Positions 45,005 through 56,401 of a DNA stretch of 64,000 nt are shown in pieces (positions within the stretch are counted from its first letter, which is position 1; each line of letters starts with the position of its first letter). This stretch comes from Glycine soja (lineage: Eukaryota; Streptophyta; Magnoliopsida; Fabales; Fabaceae), in assembly GCF_004193775.1 (NCBI RefSeq), contig NC_041004.1, positions 32,326,411-32,390,410 of the forward strand. The letters run 5' to 3'. The notes under the pieces were generated by a model. The model was given only the letters and a program-made list of their open reading frames with translations, was not told the origin of the DNA and made no database searches. A program made the position numbers and the translations under genes.

Positions 45005-45826
45005 CTACAATGACGTAACCACCTCGTCCTCATTTTCCATAACCGATTTACTAAAGAGAGCCAAAATTTCTATTGGCACAAATTGTTTCCAGTAATTGGA
45101 CTCTACCAACACCTTCAGCACGTCATCGTCAGATTTCAGCTCAATAATTTCAAATTTCAAAACTTTGTCAGAATACTCCAAATGAGCAAGTTGTCGAAAA
45201 AACAAATGCCTTACAAGTTGGGATTCATGAATCTCATGAGGAGGATTCCCTTTAGGTGCTACTTTCTTGATCAAATCCTTCAATTCATTTATGGTACATC
45301 CTTTTGGAATATCAAATTTTTGGAGATTTTTTCCTATGAACGCGTAACCTACAAAGTTGTTTTGGCGTGGCATGTTCCACCTTCCATTGTAATACAGAAC
45401 CGCATCATGAGTAGGGGTCATAGTGCGTTCAAGTAAGTTTAAAATTCCATCTAGTGTTCTACCAACAGTGCATAACAACTCAATCGGTCCAACACATGAA
45501 AATCGATCATTACATATTAACATTGTGTTCACATCCATGTCATTTTTCAATTGCATACATTGGAAGTGAATTTTGTTACCTGTATCTTCCAGTGGTCGCC
45601 GGTAATGAATTTCATCCACAACTTGATCATCGTTTAGCTGAAGGGTGTTGTGTATTCTGCTTTTAAGAGTTGAAAAATCGAATATGTTTGGTACTCGCAT
45701 GGGTACTGGAGTAGAACTTTAAAAATAAACCCCACACTCATTGTGAATGACGGTTCCATTTGGAAAAATGAAGGCCAACCTTGAGTTGACGATCATCTGA
45801 GAGGAAGTTTCTCCTAAGAATGCCAT
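45005..45826 (-). pseudogene. MULE accessory ORF with PB1-like N-terminal region, one stop
   Basis: From an ATG at 45826 the minus strand reads MAFLGETSSQMIVNSRLAFI, FPNGTVIHNECGVYF, then an in-frame TAA (45719-45721). The same frame continues SSTPVPMRVPNIFDFSTLKS and DDQVVDEIHYRRPL to a stop at 45005, 273 residues in all. Similar short proteins starting MAFL...FPNG, with a ubiquitin-fold PB1-like beginning, accompany OTU-type MULEs in legumes. The role is unknown. The assignment comes from overall resemblance and position next to the transposase. Confidence 0.6.
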
Positions 45827-46185
45827 TGTTTGTCGAATTTTTTTTTTTTTTTGACAGAATGTGAATACCACTTGATGTTGAGTAAGATGGACCTGGCCAT
45901 GTCTCATTTATATACATGGCATGCAGGTGCGTGGCTTCACTTTTAACAGACTTATGACCATTTTTTGTTTTTAAGTTTACAAGTAAAGCAGTGTCGTGTC
46001 ACGTCCTTCAGTGTCGTGTCACGTCAGTAATTGTCGTGCCACGTCAATCAATGACAACCACGTAATTGCTTTTAAATAGACCAACAGATTGATTTGTTCA
46101 TGCAACAATTCATTAGTATTTCAATACTGACATGTTACATCAACACAAATCCAATCGTAAATATAGATACATAAATGTTACAACT

Positions 46186-49147
46186 TCAGTGTTTGCTTAG
46201 GTCTACGTGCATTGTTTTAATTGTCATTAGGCTTAAGTAGTGCTGCATTCTACCTACGTATTCAGTTGGCCACTGTTTTGCTTGAGGATATGAATTGCTT
46301 GACCACAACAACGCCATAGGCAGTAAGGGACAACGATCTTTCAAATAAACTTGTTGTAAGTGAAATAAAAATAATAAGTTAAACGAACAACCCAACTTAT
46401 TGAATAATTGAAAATATTTGAGTAAATGAATTTTCAATGGACCTGAACAAAATGACTTCCAAACACATGACCAACGCATATCATGCGATACGTAGAAGAA
46501 TCGGGCAGTGGTTGACTTCTGAGAGGAATAAATGTGAAGCTTTGTTGTCGTGCAACGATACAAGGATTACATTATATCTTGACGCAATGACATATCTCAT
46601 CTCCGTTATATCCATCCACTTGTCCACACTAACCTAAATCACAAAAACATAAATGTGTCACTCATGTAAACATTATTTATAAAAAAAAAAAAAGCATAAA
46701 CAACATACCTTGGATAACCCATCCACATGTAGGGACAACCTCAGCTGTTCAAGTCTCTCTGTGCCACCAAGGAGCTTTATGTAGTATTGCGACCATTTGC
46801 CAAGTTCTTTAATCAATTCGTTGTGCATCACAGCCCAAGATTCTTCTCCCATATCTAACAAAGCGGCAACTGAACGATATCCACAGTTACCATCTGCTTT
46901 CACATCAACAACGTCCTCAATGAAACCCTACATAAATGGCGCAAATTGATCCAACATCGGGATCATCCTTGCTGGCTTCGGTGGTTCAGAACATGATGCA
47001 TTGTGTCTGACTGAAGTGTTGCTATTTTGAACTGAATGATAAGCATCAACATACTTCCAATATGACGGATCACGCTTTGTAGATCTTTGGCTTCTCTTGA
47101 TCAGTTTCTTCCGTGCACCTTTGGTGTGAACCTTTGACGGAGGAGGACACATGGAGTTCTCATCAGGAAACGCGAATTCTCGAAGTTTACTCTTGAAAAT
47201 AACTTTGCCGCAGACATCAAGTTCCTCAAATCTTTTATATATTTTATTCATCTCTTCCTTGATGCTTACTTCGGCCTCACAAAGCCCCTAGTCTAAAAAA
47301 CTAAGTCTCCTCCAGTACATATGGATTGCATCGAGTGGGATGTTGCCACCATCATACCTTTGTAGCTCACATGCACAAGGAAGACCTAGCGTGGTTCTCA
47401 AGACACAACCACAAGAAGACGGATTGTCTCTGAAATGACATACACGCTGAAACTCATACGAAATTTCATTTAAAGCGTACCTTGAAATCATTCCCAAAAG
47501 CCTCTTGTATAAGGTTTTTTAAAAACATGTCCAACGGCATGCATACTTGTTTCGAATGATGCTCTAATTTCAGTGTGCTGCAGCGTGATCATGTTGTTCA
47601 TTGCATCCCAAACACTACAGAGGTCTCCAACGCTATTCTGTAATACCCTTTCAGAGCCCAATGAGCAAATTCAACCCTACATTTAAAACACACAACAGAC
47701 AAGACAAATTAATAACAATCATGTTCCTAACAATCATTTAAAGAAACTTGACTAAAATAATAAAATATTTAAATACCTATTTGTTGTTGTGTTGCCTAGG
47801 TGCATCACCTTATTCGTCCGGGTTGTGATAAATTTCTCCTTGTGTGGGACAATCCATGCCTCACATACATAGTCAACGAACGTTGGCCACAGGGAACACG
47901 CTACTTGAAACCTTTGAAGGTGGTCAGGGAACTGTTGTTCCGAAGGACAATCTACCAGAGTACCCCAGCTATCCATTATGTAGTCCCAGACATTTTTTTG
48001 ACCAATTAGCGATTTGCACTTTGCCTTCACATTTTTGTCTATGTGAAACCTGCCTCCGGAAACACAATTTTCAGTGCATTCATGAGGACTAGGTCTCTGT
48101 CTGTGACAATAACAACAGGGAGGCGATTGTTTCTTAAAAACAAGCCTCGAAACCATTCCAATGCCCATACAAGATTGTTCACACGCTTACCCTCCAGGTA
48201 TGCAAACCCAGCAGAGAAAGTCATCCCTGTTGGTGTCACCCCCACAAAGTCAAGCAATGGGAGCCTATACCTATTTGTTTCATAGGTACCGTCTATCAAA
48301 AAAACAAGATGACACGCATTACATAACTTAACTGCATTTGGGTGACACCAAAACAAATCACGCACCACAACTTCATCCTTCAATCTATGCCAATGAATGT
48401 ATTGATCACGTTCAAGAAGCCTCATCAGGTGTTGCATTTCAGTGTCATCTCCTTTGATTGAAGAATGATATGCACTTCTTGCATTGTAGATTTGTTTGAT
48501 TGTGGTGCAACTGTTGGCGTTGTGCTCCTTCAACGTTAGCAGGATGCTTCTTGGTTTCACATTCGACTTTGTCATATTAGTAATGATATTCTTCTCATCA
48601 TTTGTCAATCTCCCAGCATATGGATGTCCAACTAAGGTCTTCGCCAATTCGTGGTTGTGAATCCCACAGATCAACTTCACCATCCAACCTTCTCCTCCAT
48701 GCACTGGTTTCCCACGAATCTTGAAGGGACAACCATATTTCCTAGTGTCAGTGTCTCTTCTAACAAATTCTTTCTTCCTACACTTGTACTGACCGCTCCT
48801 TTCACACCCAATTAACACAAATGAAGTTCTTCCTCTACTACTAGTATATGTATCAGACCTCATAATTACTGCAACAAAACCGTTTTCATGGGCAACCATT
48901 CGAGCCCACTGCAAAACGTCGTCTCGGGTTGCAAAGACCTACAACACAACCCCGAGATATTACTTTTTACACAAATCATACATTAAACCAAACGACTGAA
49001 ACTTATCAACATGATTACCTGAGAAGTATTAAAAGTGTCTGAACAACCAATATGTCCTTCATTCACACCAAAATGTTGTTCATCTTCAAAATCCATATCA
49101 ACTTCTTCAAACATTGTATTGTAATATGCCCATTGATCTTCGTCCAT
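46186..49147 (-). pseudogene. FAR1/MULE transposase with C-terminal OTU domain, decayed
   Basis: Exon 1 (49147-49019) starts MDEDQWAYYNTMFEEVDMDF. Exon 2 (48938-47777) holds the FAR1-type DNA-binding region (GCERSGQYKCRKK, CPFKIRG, CGIHNHEL) and the catalytic core of a Mutator transposase (HLVFLIDGTYETNRYRLPLL, PVVIVTDRDLVLMNALKIVF). A SWIM-like zinc motif follows (CGCVLRTTLGLPCACEL, 47425-47340). Later sequence has an OTU-protease fold start (KADGNCGYRSVAALL, 46901-46857; catalytic Cys kept) and the likely catalytic-His region (VGHVFGSHFVQ, near 46460). Breaks: a short deletion near 48050 shifts frame after FPEA, several one-base deletions occur in 47676-47500 and near 46560, a TAG follows SFLD (47289) and another follows APFM (46930). 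The OTU fusion is typical of one legume MULE lineage. Confidence 0.85.
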
Positions 49148-49534
49148 CTTAATTCAAACTATAACTATCACCTAATTCAACATTCAACTAAATAATTTAA
49201 ACAATACAACAACCTAAATAAATTGACAAACTATGAACATCGACTAATTCAACATTTAACAACCTAATACAAATATTTTATCTACATCTACATCAATAAT
49301 TTAACAACAACCAAATTCAACTTTTAATTACCTAATTTCAAAATTATAACTACATAGTTCGTATCACCAAAAAATACTTCAACCTAGGCAAAAAAATCAA
49401 CACTTCAACCAACTAATATAATAATATCTTACGAATTTTATATGTTTGACATACATTACAAATACAATTAACCAATATAACATACAAAATAATCTATAAA
49501 AATAAAAAACCATAAAACAAATTAACTCACAGAA
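49148..49534. other. MULE region upstream of the transposase gene
   Basis: AT-rich non-coding DNA between the transposase start codon and the right subterminal array. The transposase promoter would be expected here, on the minus strand. Confidence 0.4.
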
Positions 49535-49763
49535 GAAACTTCTTCCGCAGTTGAAATTAATAACTGCAGAAGAAGGTTCTTCTGTGCACGCCCACGGAAG
49601 AAGATCTTCCACAGGAATGCATGGAAGAAAGTTCTTCCGTAGATAACGTTAAAACTATGGAAGAACCTTCTTCCATGAATTCCTGCGGGAGAACATCTTC
49701 TGCATTAAATCCACAGAAGAACCTTCTTCCGCCTATGTTACTAACAACAGCGAAAGAAAGTTC
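49535..49763. repeat. Right MULE subterminal array of GAAnnTTC palindromes
   Basis: Six exact sites: 49535 (GAAACTTC), 49572 (GAAGGTTC), 49627 and 49756 (GAAAGTTC), 49663 and 49719 (GAACCTTC). They sit in units like GGAAGAACCTTCTTCC and end at the truncated junction near 49817. Counterpart of the left array. Confidence 0.75.
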
Positions 49764-49817
49764 TTATGTGGATACCTGCGGAAGAAGTTCTTCCGCGGGC
49801 ATTGCACGGAAGAAACC

Positions 49818-49890
49818 ATAAATTGGGGAAAAGACATAAATTTATAAAGCTTTTCAATACAAAGTTAGTCGTAAATGAAGACTAACAACT
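49818..49890 (-). repeat. Truncated 3' LTR of the Athila remnant
   Basis: It matches 53698-53770 with a few differences (aaattgggg, gttagtcgtaaatga). It ends ACTAACA at 49890. Its other edge is the MULE array, with a shared AAGAA at the breakpoint. Confidence 0.85.
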
Positions 49891-51190
49891 TCCCCAAATT
49901 TACAGTTTTGCTTGTCCTCAAGCAAAGAAAGAACAGTTCACTTGTCCTCAAGTGATAAAGTCACAGTGGTTATTCAAAGTTGTGTTTGTTCCAAAGAATT
50001 CAATCACATGAATACAAGTGGCAAGCAATGCTTTCAACCAATAGCTTCTTCTAAAGATATGCAGAATTTCAAAGATATGAACATGGTTATTAAGCAACAC
50101 CAGTGAAATAAGCTAGCAGGAAAGACAGATATCAAGGAAGGTTCATCAAGCCAAATCCTCACGGCCATTGTTTCACTCAAGCACAAGTGTTTAGGCAATT
50201 TCTCAGTCAACAACCAACACAAGTCTCAATTTTTGAATTTCATCTCATGACATACAATTACAAACACATAATTTAAATCCGAAGGACTTTCTAGGCTTGT
50301 AATGAGGTTGGGCTGCGAACAATTCATGGTTTTTCTAGGATGCAAAAGCTTAAGTTCTAGGAGAGCATTCGTCCTTAGATCAACTCTTTTCCTTTTTATT
50401 CCAGCTTCTATTACTTGCCTTTTACATTTAAGGCACTTAGCTTCAAATAATAGCACACACTTTTTATTCTTGAATTTTGTTCTTCCTCTTTTTTTTATTT
50501 TAGCAGCTTTTATTTATTGCTTCTAGACAAATTTCTGTGTGGCTATTATTTGTCTTACCACCATTATCATCACCCAACAATCTCCCCCAAATTTGGGACA
50601 AATTTGCTTTGAACCATAATGCTCTCCTACAACATAAGGAAAGGTAGATGGAGATTATGACTTAACAGGCTCAACGTTCAGCTCAATCAATCAAAAATAA
50701 CCTCAACATGGGTGCAAGGGATTCATCATTCATAAACAGGGTAAGCTTTTTGGCTAAGTAGCTATTTCATTCAATCATGGCCTTCATCATTTCCAAAATC
50801 ATGCATTCATTCAGTATTCAGAGATTCATGCAAAAATTGGTACCCAATGCTAGTCGTTCACTCACAATTAAAGTTCACACAACTCACGGGGTTGTGGCTA
50901 ATGATTTCCTTCACAATTTACCTATCAAACAAGCTAACATTTTCAATTGTGTCCCTAATTCATGTTCTTTCTCTTCTAGTTACCACATATTTATTCAAAG
51001 CACGTGATCTAAGCATCGCAATTCAGTCAATTCATGCAATCGATCAATTCAAATCATTCACAAACATAGAATTTTCAAACCACTGCATATTCAAATCAAA
51101 ACTGTAAATTGTTCAAAAAGCTGTAAAGTTTGCTAAATAAATAAACTGAAACATAAAATTGAAACTAAAAACATAAACTGAACATAAAAT
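49891..51190. other. Athila interior, non-coding part
   Basis: AT-rich, with scattered short frames and no recognisable domain. It includes the 'ctcccccaaatttgggacaa' inverted-repeat-like stretch near 50582, common in this retrotransposon class. Confidence 0.4.
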
Positions 51191-51199
51191 GTATCAAAA

Positions 51200-52160
51200 G
51201 CAAGAAAAATAAATCAAAATCCTGTCATGGCTCATCTTGTGCTGGTGCATGCTCATCCTGAGGTGAGGAGGAAGCATCCTAGGCTGGTTGAGATGTCTCC
51301 TAAGCTGTTGTGGGCCAGGGATCCCAGGTGCTCTGCGCTGCTGCCATATTAGTTGCGTAGTCAGTGTCCTCGGCGCCTTCCTCCTCCTCAGAAACCTCCA
51401 CAAATGGTGTCGTAGCAGGTGAAGTCTGGGGAGTAGCCTCTGATGTAACCTCTGGTTGGGCCTCGGCCTCTGGCTGCGACTCCTAGGCTATAGGAGCCTC
51501 ACCTCCCCCCCTAAGAAGAAGGATGGATTCCTGGCCAGGCCACCTGAGCCATGAAATCCTCCATGCTAATGATGGGCCAATGCTGAGCCAAGTTATGAAT
51601 ACTCTGCATCACCAGGCATAAGCCATGGTGGAGGCTTTGCAGCATCAGCACCATAAGATCTAAGCTCTAAGCGGAGGTGCGGGTAGGTACTGGAGCTGGA
51701 ATGGGAGCTGGAACTGAAGAAGTCGAAGCAGGAGTGAAGGAAGTAGAAGAAAAAGGGCCCTCAGGTCCTCGAGCTCGAGCCTTGCGGGTCCCCGGAAATG
51801 TGATCGAAGGATCATCCGGGTTCCAGCAATTTTTCTTGATATACGCCAAATTAATAGCGGGACTCAAGGACTCGAATGTGAGGGGTCTGGAACTACCCCT
51901 CGAGCCATGCAAAGAGTTGTAATAAGGGTTGGGAAGCCGAGCCTGGAGGAGCTAGACTGGGCCATCTGGCTATGATCTTGAATAATCTTCAAGAGTAACC
52001 CTCCTAGGTTGATCTCTAGCCACGATATCAACCTCAGATGCACCTACTTCAGGTTATCTTGGTTCTAGAAAAATAGAAGACGACTCAGATGATTGAGATT
52101 CCTCTGGAATTGGTTGTGCTGCTCTTTCCTGCAATATTTTTCTTCTTCTCTCTGCGTTGT
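51200..52160 (-). pseudogene. Athila gag / ORF-1-like fragments
   Basis: The minus strand contains PRRVTLEDYS near 52012, the usual start of Athila-type gag (family form RRVTLEDYS). It also contains, from 51912, RPLTFESLSPAINLAYIKKN then CWNPDDPSITFPGTRKARAR and a Pro/Ser/Thr-rich tail, as in the plant-transposon ORF-1-like domain. Frames are broken by stops and large deletions. No protease, polymerase or integrase is present. Confidence 0.6.
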
Positions 52161-52366
52161 TCCTCCTACAAGTGGCTTATATTTCCAAATCTAATGGAAC
52201 TAAATCACCTGCAGAAGGGTACCTTGCATACAAAAACACTAAACAGAGCAGCAGTTAACCAAATCAAGAGAAAAATAAATTTAGTAAATATTCACCCAAA
52301 AATTTAATCAAAGAATAAAGAATCAATGCCTACAAACTGAATTATGCTTTCCAAATGGAAATAAGC

Positions 52367-52384
52367 TCCCCGGCAACGGCGCCA
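52367..52384 (-). other. Primer-binding site of the Athila remnant
   Basis: TGGCGCCGTTGCCGGGGA on the minus strand, six bases after the LTR end. A full match to the well-known Athila-type site. Confidence 0.92.
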
Positions 52385-52390
52385 AAAACT

Positions 52391-53770
52391 TGTTCGCACT
52401 CACCCATCTGCAAAATTAATTAGCAAGTGTATTGAGTCACAAGTAATATAAAACGGTAAGAACCGAGTATCGAATCACAGAGAACTTGTTTCATTCAGAA
52501 AAGCGTTCATTCAACAAGTAGACATTTGTATGAAACCAGGAAATATAAACAAAGATATTGTCTGTAATTCTAAAGATAACTACAAAATTTACTATCTAAT
52601 CGTGAGAGATAAATAGATGATTAAAATGTTGGGTCTTTCTACTGAATAACTTGATGTAATTAGGTGTTTTTCTCTATTTAAGGTTATTTCTGTGTTCTAT
52701 GCCGAGAGCAATTACCCTAAACCATGATTCCTCACACGAATGGACTAACTCTATTTAAACTCATCGAACTTAGCCTAAATGAATTGCATTAAGATTACGA
52801 CATATTAGAAACTAAATCCCTGCATTCTGTGAACAGACATACAATTCTCTAGCCTGCTCTATCAAGTTCTAAGGATTTAAAACACTTTCCAATGCTAAAA
52901 ATTCTAACTTTACACACAAATGGGTGATCAAGTTACAAGCATGCAAGAATTTAATGCAGATAAAAGCAATGAACACATAAAAACAACTTTAAATAGATAG
53001 TAAAGAGTTTTACATCAAGGCTCAGCAGAAATCCCCAACAAGAGATTTAGCCTTCCATTGCAAGTTATCACCTTTCAGCAACAAGATGAGGTTTTTGAAG
53101 TAAAATTCAGATTAAACAGTGGTGGGGATGTCTCCTCCACCTCTTGGAACCTAATAATCACTCCTAAACCTAGAATCCTCTTGAAAGCTGAGATCTTTGG
53201 TTATCTCTTGGTCTGTTTTCGCCTCTGCTGCGTCTCTCCCGCTCTCTTCTATTGCCTATGTTGTGTCTCTATTGCATATGTTGTCCTTCCTTCTTTCTTG
53301 CCAACTTCAATATTTTAAGGGCTTTCTAATCTCAAAGACTTGCTTAGCGCCATTTTCTCACTAAGCGCGAGTTAGTGAATTTTGGCTTAGCGAGCTAGGC
53401 GCCAGAAGAGACAAATGACTTGCTGAGCGAGCTGATGGCGTGCTGGGCGCGTGCATGAATGACAGATTCTCTTCCAGATTCTCTCAACCCGCTAAGCGAG
53501 CTGAGTGCCTCGCTTAGCGGATGTTGCTCACTAAGCGCATAAGCCTCGCTTAACGAGACACCAACTGCTTCAACCTTCTTATTCTTCATCCTTTCACTTG
53601 AAACTGAAATTGAACCACATTAATTCACAATATAGGGAGTATCTACTGAGCAAAAATTAAACTAAACATAAAAATATGTACAATTCTACAAAAAGAACCA
53701 TAAATTGGGGGAAAGACATAAATTTATAAAGATTTTCAATATAAAAGTTAGTCGTAAATGATGACTAACA
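52391..53770 (-). repeat. 5' LTR of the Athila remnant
   Basis: 1380 bp with TG...CA ends (plus strand TGTTCGCACTC to GACTAACA). Between 53340 and 53550 it carries about nine copies of GCTTAGCG or its complement, a family-specific motif array. Confidence 0.88.
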
Positions 53771-56401
53771 CTCAACATGACAAAATGTCACATAAATAAT
53801 GCACATTCACATACACGTGCACATTAAAAAAAGGAACAAAATGTTTCCAAAGTTCAAACCAATTAGCAAGGATAGATTGAACACTTCAAAATATTGTCCC
53901 TTTAGACCATGACAAAATCAATGTTCTTAAAAACATTTGGAATTCAAGTAATTAGACAAGGCATTCTTTACCTTTCTTCACCAAAACTTTTAAATAACAA
54001 CACAAATTCATAAGCAACACAAACATAGCATAATAATAAATTTTCCAAACTACACTTTTTACAAAAAATTAATTTTTCCATTTGAATCATAAAATAATAG
54101 AAAATATCTTAACTGAATAGATCAAGGGATAATTTCAACTAAATTTTAACTTAGCACAAATTATCAAAAACAATTTCTAACAAGATTCATAAGATTGACA
54201 ATGAGAAGAATTTTTCCGTCACACCACACCCAGAGAAAACACCAACACAGACTCGTAGAGGGGAATCAAAAGGCACATACAAACAGTGAGTGAAATAGAG
54301 AAGGCAACAAAGAAAACATACTCACAGGAAATGGGCGTGAGCGATGACGAGTGGGGCAGGAAAGTAGAAGACTGGGGGTGGGAGCAATAGCCGATGAACG
54401 GTGTGAAGAAATGGAGAAGAGACCACCATGAACGGAGGAGACAATAGGGCATGAACAAAGGAGAGAGACAAAGAGAGCAATAGTGGCGCATGAATGAAGG
54501 AGAGAGAGATAGAGATAGCAATAGTGGCACATGAACAAAGGAGAGAGAGACAAAGAGAGCAATAGTGGCACATGAACAACAACAACAACAACAACGTGTG
54601 TGGGAGGTAGAGCAACAACAACACACACACACAAGAGAGAGAGCAACAACAATGACATTTCAGAGAAAGAAGGCTTGAGAAAAGAGAAGAGTGAACAAAC
54701 ATAGGGAATTTTTATTGTTTGTGGTTTATGGTAAAGAAATAGTTTTAAAATCTAGTAAATATCAAAACTCACCACAAATTTACCCAAACACGTTTTTGTT
54801 TTAAAATAGAATTTCAAAACTATAAACAAGAAACTGAAAATCACCCCAAATGGGAGTGGGTAATTGAGATTTATAAATAAGGGTGAAAGTAGTATTACAC
54901 TCACACTCCCTCCGTTAAAATGCATTACTTTTGCCTCCCCTAAATCATCACCATTACTAGCATTGTTAAGTTTTGAGCTAAATGTAAAAAAATACCCTTG
55001 TCAATAAAACACTAAACAACGCCCACTTTCCCCGCCCTTGTTAATGGTTGCTAAAACCATAAGGGAAGAAAAGATAAAATTAGAAAGTTAAAGGTCTCCA
55101 CAAAAATGTATGTATTTGATTTTATCAACAACTAAAAAAGTTTATGTATTAGAATTTTCCGAGGAGAAACTTTCAAATAGTTTGCATTGTTAATTTCTTT
55201 GTTGTTAGTTTGAATAGGATCTAGCAGGTTTGACATCATTTGCAAGTTATGGAGGTCTCAAAGAGAAAAAAAAAGCTTAATGAATAAAAGATTAATTTTA
55301 AATATATCCTTTTAAATGAGGGTGACAGACCAAGATACGACAAGATTCAAGGTCGATGGAGGGGGTATGTCGCAACATATCATGTCACGTGAGGTGAGGG
55401 TGGTCGCAAAAAGGAGGAGGGGGAGGGGCATAAAAAGGGGGCAAAGGATGCATTTCATTGGGAGATTGAAGGTTCTTGAGGGGGAGATAAGGTTCGTGGT
55501 TCCTAAATGCAGAAAGAGAAAGGATGGATACTAATTGGGTTTTCAATTTTAGATCCATCTTTCTCGATAACACTAGTGGGATGAGGTGGACAAAGGTGGT
55601 GGTACCAAAGAGAGTATGAGGTGAGGTGGACAAAGATGGTGGACTTGCTAATTTAGGATTTAAAGCATTCTTCACTCTCACACCCTACATTTTGCAAGTT
55701 TGGGATGAAGTCAATTTTGTCCTAAAAATTCATTAAACAAACATGTGCATGTCATGTGATGGGTTGCTATGTAATGAAATTACAAAAAATAGGGGAGGTT
55801 TGTATAAGGGTGCACTTGTAATAAGTCCTAAACAAGGATATTTATGTAATTTGCTCTAAAAATTAAAAACCAAATTCATTATTGCTGCCAACTTTGTTGT
55901 TTTTCTTTAGAATTATATTTTATTTTTAAAAACATAGACTAAACCTAAGCTTTTTAATTAGGCTTAATTGCATTTCTTATTCTAATTTTTTAATTTTTGG
56001 TACTATTAGGAAACTTGCATATTTTATCCATAATAATTTATCCATTAATAAATACAAAAGTTGAAGTAAAATTTTCCAAAAAATAAAAAATTAGGAAAAA
56101 AATTGTCAAAAAAAGTTAAGTACAAAATTTGTCAAAAAATAAAAAAGTTGAGGATAAAAAAATATAAGTTAAAAGTAAAATGAAAGATGATAAAGTTCAT
56201 AATTTTTTTAAAAAATTGGAAGTAAAATACATTCAATTAATTTATTAAGAGTAAAATTCGAAAAAAAAATTAACAAGTTGAATAAAATTCACAATTAAAC
56301 CTATAAAATAAAAAATAAACTAAACTAAAATAAATAAAATCCTCTTTCTTTCCGGCTTTCCCGTTTCTAGGGTTAGTTTCTGCCTCAACCCAGACACAGC
56401 C
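53771..56401. other. Intergenic DNA with a minisatellite, no gene seen
   Basis: AT-rich to 54220 and again from 55690 to 56340. Purine-rich repeats at 54430-54590 give long antisense Ser/Leu/Cys-rich frames that are not genes. A G-rich stretch at 55310-55530 ('gggggaggggc') is open on both strands but matches no family. The last 60 bases look like a 5' UTR of the RPL10 pseudogene (tttctagggttagtttctgcc). Confidence 0.45.
54430..54590 (+). repeat. Minisatellite, about three and a half 40-45 bp units
   Basis: Units read 'gcacatgaacaaaggagaga' plus 'gacaaagagagcaatagtgg'. The last unit runs into a CAA microsatellite near 54575-54592. Confidence 0.8.

Larger units (their letters stand above)
49818..53770 (-). 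mobile_element. Athila-type Ty3/gypsy remnant, reverse orientation
   Basis: A complete 5' LTR (52391-53770) is followed on the minus strand by the primer site TGGCGCCGTTGCCGGGGA (52384-52367), the tRNA-Asp type used by Athila/Calypso elements. The left end keeps only the first ~73 bp of the 3' LTR (49818-49890), preceded by a purine tract (tttggggaagt, minus). The interior is only 2.5 kb and holds gag/ORF1-like fragments without pol. The missing LTR part and target duplication were lost at the MULE junction. Confidence 0.85.

Noticed and set aside
54219..54702. Long overlapping minus-strand frames rich in Ser, Leu, Cys and His
   Set aside because: They are antisense readings of a purine-rich minisatellite and CA/CAA repeats, open in several frames at once, with no domain.
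55316..55534. Basic Arg/Lys-rich small protein
   Set aside because: The G-rich stretch is open on both strands and lacks any known motif; probably chance.
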